Part shown: positions 25,171 through 36,208 of the stretch, piece after piece | Position numbering within the stretch: the first letter of the stretch is position 1 | How the letters are laid out: each line of letters begins with the position of its first letter | Source: Strongylocentrotus purpuratus | Taxonomy: Eukaryota > Echinodermata > Echinoidea > Camarodonta > Strongylocentrotidae | DNA length: 64,000 bases | Reading direction: 5' to 3' | Assembly (NCBI RefSeq): GCF_000002235.5 | Contig: NW_022145611.1 | Coordinates: 10,938,342 to 11,002,341, forward strand | Position numbers and translations under genes: made by a program | Notes under the pieces: model-generated | The model's input: only the letters and a program-made list of their open reading frames with translations | Told to the model about the DNA's origin: nothing | Databases searched by the model: none

Positions 25171-26135
25171 ACGCGCCCTTACTCTCCTTTTTTTTAAACT
25201 ATTTTGACACTACAAAACAAGAAAAATATTGACCGAATTCTTCATTTTTAGCAATTTCCTTGGAGTGGGCGGCATATCGCGTGCATAAATACATGACTAT
25301 GTTGGGTTGTGAAGAAACGAATTTTGTTATTATTCAGGACACATGGTGAGGTTTATGCTGATACTTTTTACCCAATTAAAAGATTTGACAAACAATCAAA
25401 AGTGAAGGGAAAAAAACATTAATAAAAAGACTATTTTATAACTCAATATTTTAATCTGGGTGGAACAGCAGAATGTCTAAAGACACGAAGAAGACTAAAA
25501 TTGCCGTATGATAAGTAGTCATTAAATGTTCCGACGTTGTATAAAGGTATCCATTTTACGGATATTAAATGAGAACAAAAGTGAATATCGAATAATCAGT
25601 GTATTGCACGTGTACTATAATGACAGGCGCAAGTTTTCAATTTCGGTAGGGGTTTAATATCAACTTGTAAGCTGTTAATCTTTGGGCGCGAGAACAGCGA
25701 TCGAGCCAAAACTGTACAGTTTTTATAGTGAAAATATACGACCAGATCAAAATAATGACTAGACCACCTCCCTGTCCGAATATGAAGTGAGAATTGCGAG
25801 GATAAAAGATGACATTATTGCCCGACAGTTGGTATTTTCAGAATTCTCAAGGTGCAGCTCCAAGTCCGGGGGCCCTCCCCGCCCTCCCCTCGCATTGTAC
25901 GCCTGTATGCTATAATGCCCTCTATATTTTCCAGACTTCTGAATACATGTCATAACCAATGGCAAATAATTCTTATTGATTCAAGTAAGGACACTTAGTG
26001 TAAAAAGAAGATTATAACAGTCGTATTTTGTCGATCTGATGCTGCTCAGTGGCTGCCGGGCTCATGATCAATTGGGCAAAAAGAATTTCCATTTTCGGTT
26101 TAACTTAATAAAATTTTGAGTGGACTTCAAAAGAT
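25171..26135. other. No gene seen
   Basis: AT-rich DNA apart from a GC-richer patch at 25855-25910. No feature is supported. Confidence 0.5.
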
Positions 26136-26146
26136 TATTATTATTA

Positions 26147-26221
<75 letters not shown>

Positions 26222-26224
26222 CAT
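26136..26224. repeat. (TTA)n microsatellite, about 29 units
   Basis: Nearly pure ATT/TTA repeat over about 90 bases with single-base interruptions. It yields an artefactual poly-Tyr frame. It lies about 200 bases before the tandem-array element at 26.43 kb. Confidence 0.95.
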
Positions 26225-26411
26225 TATTTTGATCAGATTTTGGGTACACTTTTTATTTATTATGGCTGTATTTTGTTGCTCTTTTATGAAGAACTATCCA
26301 CAACAGACCTTACAGAAAGGAATAACGAATCGTGCAAATACGTAATAAAGCAAAATTAAGCCGACATTTTTCCCCTCTATATACAAACAATGAAAAACTA
26401 GATGGAATTTT

Positions 26412-26425
26412 GACTGCGCGCAGTC
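26412..26425. repeat. Perfect 14-bp palindrome
   Basis: GACTGCGCGCAGTC is its own reverse complement. It sits 8 bases outside the left terminus of the element that starts near 26430 and may be part of that terminus. Confidence 0.8.
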
Positions 26426-26460
26426 GAAAATGGTGCCTCCGCCATAGAGCAATTTAAACA

Positions 26461-27680
26461 AGTTTGGAGTTTAAATCTCCAGTGGTTCTTGAGATATCAT
26501 GATAACAATCTCAATGTATGGAATTTCATAAGTTGACCTCTGTGACCCTTGACCTTTGACCTACGTGCTCCAAAATCTAATCAGATTGTCTTCCTATGGT
26601 GATACACACTATCATTAAGTTTGAAGTTTAAATCTCCAGTGGTTCTTGAGATATTATGATAACAATCTCAATGTATGGAATTTCATAAGTTGACCTCTGT
26701 GACCCTTGACCTTTGACCTACGTGCTCCAAAATCTAATCAGATCGTCTTCCTATGGTGATACACACTATCATTAAGTTTGAAGTTTAAATCTCCAGTGGT
26801 TCTTGAGATATTATGATATGGTGATACATACTATCATTAAGTTTGAAGTGAAAATTCTCCAGTGGTTCTTGAGATATCGCGATAACGATCTCAATGTATG
26901 GAATTTCATAAGTTGACCCCTCTGTGACCCTTGACCTTTGACCTACGTGCTCCAAAATCTAATCAGATTGTCTTCCTATGGTGATACACACTATCATTAA
27001 GTTTGAAGTTTAAATCTCCAGTTGTTCTTGAGATATTATGATAACAATCTCAATGTATGGAATTTCATAAGTTGACCTCAGTCTGTGACCCTTGACCTTT
27101 GACCTACGTGCTCCAAAATCTAATCAGATCGTCTTCCTATGGTGATACATACTATCCTTAAGTTTGAATTTTTTACATCTCCAGTGGTTCTTGAGATATC
27201 ATGATAACAATCTCAATGTATGGAATTTCATAAGTTGACCTCTGTGACCTGTGACCTTTGACCTACGTGCTCCAAAATGTAATCAGATTGTTTTCCTATA
27301 GTGATACACACTATCACTAAGTTTGAAGTTAAAATCTCCAGTGGTTCTTGAGATATCATGATAACAATCTCAATGTATGGAATTTCATAAGTTGACCTCT
27401 GTGACCCTTGACCTTTGACATACGTGCTCCAAAATCTAATCAGATCGTCTTCCTATGGTGATACATACTATCCTTAAGTTTGAAGTTTAAATCTCAAATG
27501 GTTCTTGAGATATCGCGCTAACAAACTCAATACAAGGAATTTCATAAGTTGACCTCTGTGACCTGTGACCTTTGACCTACGTACTCCAAAATCTAATCAG
27601 ATCGTCTTCCTATAGTGATAAATACTATTCCCGAGTCTTAAGTTTAAATCTTAAATGGTTCTTGAGATATTGTGATAACG
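26461..27680 (+). repeat. Tandem array of a 157-bp unit, about eight copies
   Basis: The marker CTCCAG (or its variant) starts at 26477, 26634, 26791, 26857, 27016, 27179, 27336, 27493 and 27650. Steps are 157, 157, 66, 159, 163, 157, 157 and 157, so one unit is internally truncated (the step of 66). Units are highly alike in the middle of the array; the last two are more diverged, for instance CTCAAATGG for CTCCAGTGG. The unit contains GTGGTTCTTGAGATAT, CTCAATGTATGGAATTTC and the TGACCT cluster. Confidence 0.95.
26534..27577 (+). promoter_or_regulatory. Seven clusters of TGACCT half-site-like hexamers (hypothetical receptor sites)
   Basis: In the first unit TGACCT (26534-26539), TGACCC (26543-26548), TGACCT (26550-26555) and TGACCT (26557-26562) lie head to tail with gaps of 3, 1 and 1 bases. 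Equivalent clusters begin at 26691, 26914, 27073, 27236, 27393 and 27550, giving about 28 hexamers. Nuclear receptors of the RXR, HNF4 and COUP-TF families are known to prefer AGGTCA (the complement) in direct repeats with a 1-base gap. Actual binding is inference; the hexamers may exist only because the repeat unit contains them. Confidence 0.4.
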
Positions 27681-27688
27681 GTCAAACG

Positions 27689-27720
27689 GGACGGACGTAC
27701 GGACGGACGTACGGACGGAC
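27689..27720. repeat. GGAC/GTAC simple repeat
   Basis: ACGGACGTACGGACGGACGT-type units of 4 and 12 bases follow the last 157-bp unit and precede the terminal hairpin. Confidence 0.85.
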
Positions 27721-27734
27721 AACCCGAAAACATG

Positions 27735-27768
27735 ATGCCTCCGGCACCACCTTCGGTGGCGGAGGCAT
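27735..27768 (+). repeat. Terminal hairpin of the tandem-array element
   Basis: ATGCCTCCG (9 bases) and CCACC (5 bases) pair with GGTGG and CGGAGGCAT across a 3-base loop, with a GCA bulge on the left arm. It provides the right inverted terminus of the element. Confidence 0.8.
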
Positions 27769-29217
27769 AACAAGCATCTTAAATTCTCTTTACCACAAAT
27801 GAATATATACTGACAGGCTTTCAAGAATTTAAGTTTGTGATGGGTCTTTGCGCTATTGCATTTCTCGCTGCCATGGACCTTTCTCTTATTTAAAAGTAAT
27901 CATCACTGATCAATGGTGTGTCATTTACCGCACGTAAACCCATCGGTGGTAAAGCATTACTAAGAGAAAACTACTATTAAACGGTGTGTTAAAGTAAAGA
28001 GAACGAAAGAGAGGGGGCGGTAGGGAGTGCGTACCGTAAATTGTGTGGTTATTTAAAGATAAACAAAACGTTACAAGCATACCATCATAGGACACTAGGC
28101 ACATAATTATTGTGATGTTGGAAAGTATCATTTGAACGTTAGAACGTACTATCTTGAACCGATGTTCTGTGTGAAAGGGTATCTCTGTCGAAGATTGATA
28201 TTGGGTAATTGCTTAGACTTATAAAATAGATATAAAGCTGAACATTCAATCTGAACAAATGTCAACAAAACAAAAGGTAATAAAAGATCTACACTATAGT
28301 CGTTTCATATTGAACGATAACAATGTTTAACCTGACACTAAAAATTGCTACCAAGAAAGTTTTTATTTCATGCTCGCGAAATAAATGTATGAGGAAAAAT
28401 TTTGTTCCAAAATAAAACCAGGAGGCATGGCGGCAATATAGATCAATCAATACTGTGACAAACATTTTTAGAATTGAATGAATCTTTAGTGCACCTTGCA
28501 CACGAGGCGTCATTTTATAGACGTAGACATGCGCCTATAAACGTAGAGCTGCGTCAGAGACTTTATTCCGTCTTTGACACGGCACGTGTCATTGATATCG
28601 AGACAAACAAATTAAAGGCAAAATGAACAGTGCAATACTGCTCTGAATTGTTGGCGTATGCGCTAATATAATTGTCTTAACATAATTGATTAGCTCAGGT
28701 AATGACGCAAACGAAGTGACGCCTCCTGTGCAATACCTCCAATGAGAAAAAACAATTGTGTGTGAGTGCTCTTTGGTTTGTCTACTTTTTTGAGGATTCG
28801 TTTCGCCTCTTCTTTTAATAAGTTTATAAGCATATCGGTTTGAGCATGGTCCTATTACTTGATGTGAGCGCATTTTGTAATGAACCATACTTTAAAGACA
28901 TAAATATATTCTTACTTTATGGAGTCACTATTTCATGCGTCTTTTGTAGGTAGACTAAAGCACTTACAAATCAGTGGTACTTTGATGTTGACTTTAATAT
29001 GTGGAGGGAAGCATGCCATCCTGTGCTTACGACTGGATTCCATTAATCAGCCTCGTGTTTATATGCTAAGTTTATTAAACCAAGGGGATTTAAATCCCGC
29101 CCACCAAATTAACACGCAGTCAAGCATTTAACGCGTTCACCGTGCAAATAAGATGATTGAGTTATACCATCATTCTCGCTAATGTACACATATATGAGCC
29201 TCGGGTGCTACACTTCA
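27769..29217. other. No gene seen; one short 20-bp duplication
   Basis: AT-rich. At 28516-28555 two adjacent 20-mers, TATAGACGTAGACATGCGCC and TATAAACGTAGAGCTGCGTC, form a tandem pair. The 99-residue minus-strand frame at 28589-28888 has no recognisable domain. Confidence 0.5.
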
Positions 29218-29676
29218 CCCCCCCCCCCCCTCCCTCCTTCCTTATTTGAAAATAAAATTCAAAGACGGCCCGATATGCTAACGAAGTTCGAGGCGCCATT
29301 TCCCCGGCTTATATCAATCGTGTCTGAGACTTGAGTAAGATTTAAATCAATTTACATGTATAGTTGTGGATGTGTTGTTACGTTTTGACGATGTTATTTT
29401 GTAATGAATAATTCCGTGTTTAAAAAAGTGGTTGGACACCTTTTACCAAAAACCTCTACTTTATCGAAACCCAAAATAAAATGAACCATGATACAACATG
29501 CGATACTTCATTCTCTTCAGGGCGCCTACTTCTACCCAGCTTAGGTCCATCGCCAATTGTCATTATTATGCAACGGTCTTGTCTCATTTGTCGACATTAT
29601 ACATGCCATAATCTTAATCTGAACGGGGAAATGTAACCACTTTAGCAATCTTTACTTCTCCCCCCCCCCCCCCCCC
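29218..29676. repeat. Two poly-C tracts (C13 and C17)
   Basis: C13 at 29218-29230 and C17 at 29660-29676. The 430 bases between them are AT-rich and without other structure. Confidence 0.9.
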
Positions 29677-31330
29677 AACAAAATAGGTATTACATACTTC
29701 TTTTATTTAAAAAATCGTGAGTAGGCTTAATGGGTTAAAAACTGAAAACAAGTTGACAAAGCAACCGTAACAGTTATGACAACATAATGTTGCACACGGT
29801 TGTTGGCTAATAACTTTAAAATTCTTTCACAATTGCAGTATTATTGATAGTTCATAATGATTAATATTTTCTGGTAAAAACATTCATTTTTGTAAATTGT
29901 TGCTTAATACATTAATAATAGCTTAAACCTTCTCTTTCCTTCAAATTTGACGACTCAATAGACTTTTCCCCGATATTACTACCCACGCGCATGTCAAGAC
30001 CTTTATTTGACCTTTGATGACAAGACCTGTTGGCCCTTGACCTGAAGTATATGTGATATGAATATCAGACCAGGAGCCAGGGATCTGTAGTAGATGTAAA
30101 AGAAGTATTTTTTGATGATGCCCCAGATAAATTAACGACAGAATCTTGGCAGCGCCGCTAGGCAATGGAAAATAAACTATTTCCACTTCGGCTCTCTAAA
30201 ATACGACCAAATGGTCGTAAAACCAAGCAGTGACATTGTACAGTTAATAACACTAGGATCGGAAAGGGAAATTGTTGAGTCTACATACCAACTACAGCGG
30301 GGGGGGGGGGATAAATTTTAACAGGACTTTTTTTTTTCTTTCGGGGGGTGTCTTTTTTGTTTAAGTTCAGTTTAGAAGGAAAATTGGCTGTAATTAGACA
30401 AATAAATGTAGATTAATAAAATTGATATTAACAACCTGAAAGGAATTAAAAGGGCGTGTCTTTTTGGAGGGTCCAATTTGATGGAACATTTGCTCAATTT
30501 AGGCGGATAATATTGATATTGTCGAACTTACTGAATACTTGTAACAAACTACCAATGCAAAATCAAAGATTTGACGGAGCTCTTTTAACGGATAATCAAT
30601 GATAAAAACCAATGCCTGATGGAAGTTTATCACTAAAAGTAGTTCAGCTCAATGGTACTGTCGGCTACATCTCCTAATACCCCTCAAGTCTACATGAAGC
30701 TTTAAGATTTTAATCACAGTCTTCGCTTCTTCCTCTCGACTTTTATTCCCGATTTTCTTATTCAAGTTCCTTTCCCAAGTGCCTCTCCAATTTATTTGTT
30801 AATAGCCCATGCATGCGGAAATGTTTTATTCCATGTTCACACTAATAGCCCCTCGGGTCGTATAAAAAAAAAAATCAGTTACGAAGGCATTACAACATGG
30901 ATCTAATACGCAATATCTCCCAACTCCCATAAAATCGGCACATGGGGTACAAAGTAGGGTTTATCACCAGATTAAGTCTAATGCTCAGGCGCACTTCTAA
31001 GCATACTGGGTAAAAAAATGCTCAAATCATGAGGGCAATTTCATGCGTGATTTAGGTATGTTTTCGCACAACTTGGATAATCACGATAACCTTTTACATC
31101 AGATTGAGCAAAAACTGTCCGAGTTGGACATAATACATAAGGTCGCTGAGCCATATAATTTCCCGTAAGTTGAGAAACAAAGTGAGTGAGCAAGCTTCAC
31201 AGTATTGTCACGGGAAATGGCTAAAATTGACATCTTGTTCATATCGAAAATCCCCACCAGAAAGTCTCCGGTTGTGAGAAGATTAACATTACAAGAAAAC
31301 TGTTCATGAAACCACACGTTCACGAGATCG
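29677..31330. other. No gene seen; one G12 tract
   Basis: G12 at 30299-30310, followed by T-rich and G-rich runs. TTGACCT words recur at 30005-30045. No gene is recognisable. Confidence 0.5.
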
Positions 31331-31337
31331 AATGTAC

Positions 31338-31730
31338 AAGGCCGAAATTCTAGACCTCATGAGATAGGCAACCAGTCTGACCGCCCTCATAACTATTAAA
31401 ACGCCTACATGGTCTAAGAGAGCGACCATCCACAAACCAAATGTTATGGTCTCATTGACTTTCGGATGTTTTGTCAGAAGGGTTACATGATGCCGAAGGC
31501 CGAATGTCTCGATCTCCGGTCTCATGGCCCTAAAGACAACTAGTCAGGCTCACAAGGCCGTTGATACACATGTACCATGCACTTTCACCTCTTGTTAACC
31601 AGTTGGCAGTAGGAATGAAAAAATAGTTAAGCAGACTATCTGGCAACTAGTCTGAAGATAAAAGACCGACAGATCACGATGCAGAAGATGCCCGAAATTG
31701 AATTTCTCGGTCTCCTGGACATTCGGTAAA
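31338..31730 (+). repeat. Degenerate long-period repeat with CCGAA...GGTCTC(C/A)TG cores
   Basis: AAGGCCGAAATTCTAGACCTC at 31338, AAGGCCGAATGTCTC with GGTCTCATGG at 31496-31530 and ATGCCCGAAATTG with CTCGGTCTCCTGG at 31687-31722 look like three diverged copies, about 158 and 191 bases apart, each near an ACTAGTC or CCAGTCTG word. The match is loose and could be over-read. Confidence 0.35.
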
Positions 31731-33830
31731 TTGGATTACGTCCTTCGTAACCAAATAGAGATTAGGCAAAAACCCATAAAATCTATTACAGCCTTCATAG
31801 GATTAATGAACAACACTTTTACTGTACAAGTCAACAACCTTTTTTTCCATTGAGAAAGAGTAAGAAGAAAAAAATGTGTTTATAAACGAGGAGGCACAAA
31901 TTCCTTATATTATCAGACTTAAGGCAACGGGATTTCTCACCATATTATACATCGTTCAATATACTTACGCTTAAAGAAACATTAAGTCTAACCCCCAATA
32001 GACAACTCCTCTAAAAGAAAGCATACAAATCAGAGGGGAAAACTGATGAAAGTTTCAATCAAATCTGACTAATTATAAGTAAGTTATCATTTTTTTAAAG
32101 CTGTAATCACTATACATATGGGCACTTCAAATTTGCAGAATTGGTAATGTCAATGTGATGTAGTGCCGGACTACCGTCTGCTCCAACATATAAAATGACT
32201 AAAATTTAAATTTTTCAAAAATTCATTGCTCAGGAGGGACTATTCTTTTTAGAGGACCTATATTACTATGGTATCTATAATATTTGTTGGGTAGTGCCCC
32301 AAGGGAGAAGGAAAGTACCAGAAGAATAGAAATTAATGATATTTTTGTACACGGCAAATGGGAGAGTTATCCCCATTCTACGTCACAATCCACTGACCGA
32401 ACTACCAATTGAGATTCGCTTGGACTTAGTGATCTCATATTTCAAACATTCATAACTTCCTTACTATTGGTCCGATTCATTTCAAAATGTTACCATTGAT
32501 ACAAATCAACCTATTATAAGGTATATATTGCCCTTTAAACCCAATGACTTGTAAATACATCATCGGATCTCCCGACCTCTCCGGTCGACACTATATGGTT
32601 CTTATATAAGATTCTTATGCGGACATGGTAACCGTTATGGTTAGTAATAGAGTTATACATAAGCTCATGAATACTAATGAACGAATATTGGAGCCCATGT
32701 AGTGGCGACGTCCTCTCCCCATCTTAACTTCCGTGTTCAAAGTTTTATAAAGTCACATTGGCTGATGACTCGATCACAGCTATTACCGGTAATCAAGATG
32801 AATGGTCGTTTATTAGCAGCATTAAATCGGCAATGAATATGATTGCTCGCTGTCTTCACCAGAATATGGCGACTGTGGGGCGCTGCATGGTGATCGGCGA
32901 CGAAATTGTTTAAAAAACAATCGTAGGCCAAATGATGGTTTGATAAGACAGGGGCAAGCATTAATTCCAATTTTAGACGTGAATGAAAGAATAAAGATGA
33001 TAGGAAAGAGCATTCCAGATTGAATCTAAATTGCCAAATGTATTTTGCTTAATCTAAGATAAATGCTAGAAAGAGTAATGCAGCAGAACATCTAATTGCG
33101 AAGTATTACTCTGAAGGAACAAAATTTGGAAACCCTTTGCAAATAATGACCTACATGTATTTGAAAACTCGCAGAATTACATTAAGCTTTGAAATGTATG
33201 ATTAATGAAAATCCCATGAATCGCTAATTCCGACTAAAGTCAGCCATGTTGCTTAATATGTATCTTTATGCAGTCTAGTCACAATATCGAAATAGTCGGT
33301 AAAAATTGCAAATTATCACACGGCCTATAAATGTGATCTTTACACGTCATAAAGCCGAGAAACTTTAACAAAAAATAGTTCTATTAATATTTCAAACTTA
33401 GAATTTTACCTCATTTGATAAGTTGCTTGTATATAACTTATCTTCATACCTTTCTATTGATTCAAAAATATCCTAATTTATTTTTGTAAAACGCCTACAA
33501 GGTTTACATTTCATCATGCTGAGGAATCGTGAGGAGAAAAAACATTTCAAAAAGAGCTAAGAACTGAATGTCAGTCTTGATAAGCATGCAGAAGCAAAGC
33601 AGAGTCGTCTTTATACAGGAGTCATTCTAGAAACAGACGACAGCTCCCAATATGGGATATCATATACATTTGGCGGGAAAGAGAATGTTGAGAATAAAAT
33701 GCAACCAGACCGCCAGCTGAGGCGCCTTGAATCCTGTTCAAACAAACACATGGATATTTTTGAATTAGAAGATACTCTCCTCGTTCTTAACTCCCTGCTT
33801 CGGTTTCTTATTCGCTTCTACTTCCTTTTC
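31731..33830. other. No gene seen; possible old repeat at 32430-32560
   Basis: The stretch with TTCATAACTTCCTTACTATT and TTCATTTCAAAATG (about 32447-32490) resembles wording I recall from dispersed repeats of marine invertebrates; this is memory, not a search. The rest is AT-rich and featureless. Confidence 0.35.
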
Positions 33831-33833
33831 CCA

Positions 33834-33991
33834 TGCTTTATTATCTTCTTCTTTCTCTGCTACTTTCTTTACTGATTCTTTTTCTCATTTTCTTCGATTT
33901 GATTTTCTCGTTCTTTGCTTTCTGGTTTGTGTCTGAATATTTCTCTCACCTTCCTTTATATCTTTTTTCTCTTACCCCCCCCCCCCCCCCT

Positions 33992-34023
<32 letters not shown>

Positions 34024-34024
34024 A
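33834..34024. repeat. Pyrimidine-rich tract with C-runs and (CT)n
   Basis: T/C-rich from 33834, then C runs broken by one T (33975-34002), then (CT)n to 34024. The overlapping 83-residue frame is low-complexity. Confidence 0.9.
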
Positions 34025-34060
34025 GTCCTATCTTTGTACAATGTACAGGAAATCATGCGA

Positions 34061-34350
34061 AGAGTCGGTGCACAAATACTTTAGTCGCATATGATTATGG
34101 TCATGGTTATAACATGCGCAAATACAGCTCCTTTTTCAATTAAAAATATAAATAAATAAATAAATGAATAAATAAATATGATGAAAAATGATGAAAATGC
34201 ACCAAGAGTCGGTGCATTATATTTTAGTCGCATATGTGGTCATGGTTACCAATATAACCTGCGCCAATACTGCTCCCTTTTCTATAAAAAAAATAATTAA
34301 ATAAATAAATAATATAGAGCACAATAAATTATGAAAACCGTACACAATAA
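34061..34350 (+). repeat. Tandem pair of a 144-bp unit
   Basis: AGAGTCGGTGCA starts at 34061 and 34205. Both copies continue with TTTTAGTCGCATATG-like sequence, GGTCATGGTTA, AACATGCGC/AACCTGCGC, AATAC(A/T)GCTCCC and an (AAAT)n-rich end. The A/T simple repeats inside each unit differ in length, so the units have diverged by substitution and slippage. The (AAAT)n ends recall SINE-type tails, so two nested insertions are an alternative to a simple duplication. Confidence 0.8.
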
Positions 34351-34863
34351 CAACTAAGACTGCACCTTGTATTCAAATACCAAGTTCTCTGATAGGTTGA
34401 ACTGAAGATGGAAGACCTTTCTTTATTTTCTTTCTTTCTATATTTGGCGTTAGAGACGTTGTTGTACCTTCAAAGCACCAGACCGAAATCTTCTGAGCTT
34501 AAAAATACTAAGCCCTGAGGTTGACGCTGTATTTGTTTTTTGTTTGTATTTTTCCCTTGCCGGCTTAGACATGTAGTGTGTGTATTCATCTTCTAGACTT
34601 AATCTACTTCCTAACAACTATAGCCGGCGGTATGTCTATAAATTGACAATCATGTTAAAAGCATTTCTGAATACTAACGAGATGTTGAGAGACAAATGGG
34701 AGGGCAAATGGAGAGAGAAAAGTGAAGTGCGTGGGATGAAAGGGGAAGAGGGGATCTATCTAATAAAGAAATTTCTGCTTAGCGAAGTTGGGGTGCTTTG
34801 AAATTAACTGACGCAATTTTGTATAGGTGGGGATGTTTCACTTGTACCCTTTATAGTCCTTGT
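34351..34863. other. No gene seen
   Basis: AT-rich DNA between the 144-bp duplication and a C20 tract; no recognisable feature. Confidence 0.5.
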
Positions 34864-34883
34864 CCCCCCCCCCCCCCCCCCCC
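34864..34883. repeat. Poly-C tract, 20 bases
   Basis: Uninterrupted C20, followed by a T/C-rich stretch to about 34945. Confidence 0.95.
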
Positions 34884-36187
34884 GTCGTGTTATTCCATTC
34901 TTTCTTCCCTTCCTTCTTTCTCTATTCCTTTTTTTTCTTCTATCTTTCCAGAGAGATTGAATTCGTGGAGTCAGCACGCCTGCACTTAAACAAAGTTAAA
35001 TATACAGTCATCTGATCAATTGAGTCGACCTTTATATAACCGGGCCCAGGTCAAATAAACCTGCTGTCATATGGAAAATTGATAACTATCATTTTTGCAA
35101 CGTGTTAGGGAAAACTGTCAAATAATATTAGCCACGGAAACAGTTTGATCTAAAATTTGATTCGGCATATTCTGTGTTTCTACGTGCAAAAACACATTCT
35201 TCTGATTAATTACAACATTTTCAATCAAGTTCAGGAACTAGATTGTGTACCGCGTGGTAAACTTCATTTTATGCATTTAACGAATATGATCCAATCATAT
35301 TGTACGTTAGAGCAACTTGTAAACAAAGTTTTGCGGATTTGTCAATTGTATAGAATTGCTCATTATGATGTTAATGACAATTGCTTAGAGTATTGGCCAT
35401 CATTATGTGAGACAAGTATGACGGGTGTGCCAATACATGTGGAGGGGGGGGGGGGTATACGGTGGTTCCGCGAACGTGGGATACAATGCTTAAAGCCCAA
35501 TCGCAAATACATCCTTCTGCAACTGGTTGCCAAACACTCCAAGTTTCTTGGTTGAGTGGTACGGTACAATGGCAGAGGGCTGTTTCTCCTAATTTGCTCA
35601 TTGGATTTACAAACACGAAAGGAGCACACGCATAGGTAGCGTTTCACTGTTAAAATACCAGTCATATTCAATCTTTTCCTCCTCGAATACACGATTTGAA
35701 ACATCGTTCTAAATAAAGCAGAAGCTTGTTTATTAGCCATTACTTGTATTCACTCTTTCCCACTGTCATGCTAGCTAGCCCTTAACAGTTTGAAAGTAAC
35801 TCTATTTACAATTTCTAGGACGGTTCCAGATCGTAGTGAGAACTAGTTTTGTGTGATGGGGGGCTTACCATTTACCCCCAAACAAAAAAAATAAGAGCAG
35901 GTTAATTTTTTTAATTGTAATTGCCCAACAATTGGCAAAAGAAAAAAGAAAAAAACAACAACAAAAATCGTTTAAAAGTGCATAAAGGTAGTAATGCCAA
36001 CCCTATTCAGATCATATATTCTAATGGCCTAAACATTCTCAACTGTGGTCCCATCCCTATCAATGAGATGTAATCAAAGACAGCCAAAGCAAAAAAAATG
36101 TCAGAAGTCATTAAGCCACCCACATGCACTACCAACCTGTAGAACACACTTAGGAATCACCTAATGAGTCAGCGTAGCTAAGTGGAG
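34884..36187. other. No gene called; one G12 tract
   Basis: G12 at 35444-35455. Overlapping frames of 132 residues (35157-35555, plus) and 125 residues (35363-35740, minus) run through this tract; neither contains a domain I recognise and they contradict each other. Confidence 0.5.
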
Positions 36188-36188
36188 C

Positions 36189-36208
36189 GGGCGATCGATA
36201 GATCGCCC
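36189..36208. repeat. Perfect 8-bp-arm hairpin
   Basis: GGGCGATC, loop GATA, GATCGCCC. An A-box-like TAGCTAAGTGG lies just upstream (36176-36186) but no B box follows. Confidence 0.75.

Larger units (their letters stand above)
26430..27768 (+). mobile_element. Non-autonomous inverted-terminus element enclosing a 157-bp tandem array
   Basis: TGCCTCCGCCA at 26434-26444 is the exact reverse complement of TGGCGGAGGCA at 27757-27767. Between them lie the tandem array (26461-27680) and a GGAC/GTAC simple repeat (27689-27720). The right end also folds on itself: ATGCCTCCG pairs with CGGAGGCAT and CCACC with GGTGG around a TTC loop (27735-27768). The left end has the small inverted pair ATGG/CCAT. 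There is no open frame for a transposase. I recall similar ends and similar units (GTGGTTCTTGAGATAT, CCTTTGACCTACGTG) in marine invertebrate repeats, but could not search. No target-site duplication is clear. A tandem satellite that merely ends in hairpins is the alternative. Confidence 0.65.

Noticed and set aside
26120-26359. Poly-Tyr frame
   Set aside because: Translation of the (TTA)n tract.
26461-27680. CRISPR-like array
   Set aside because: The whole 157-bp unit repeats; there are no unique spacers between short identical repeats, and the DNA is eukaryotic in character.
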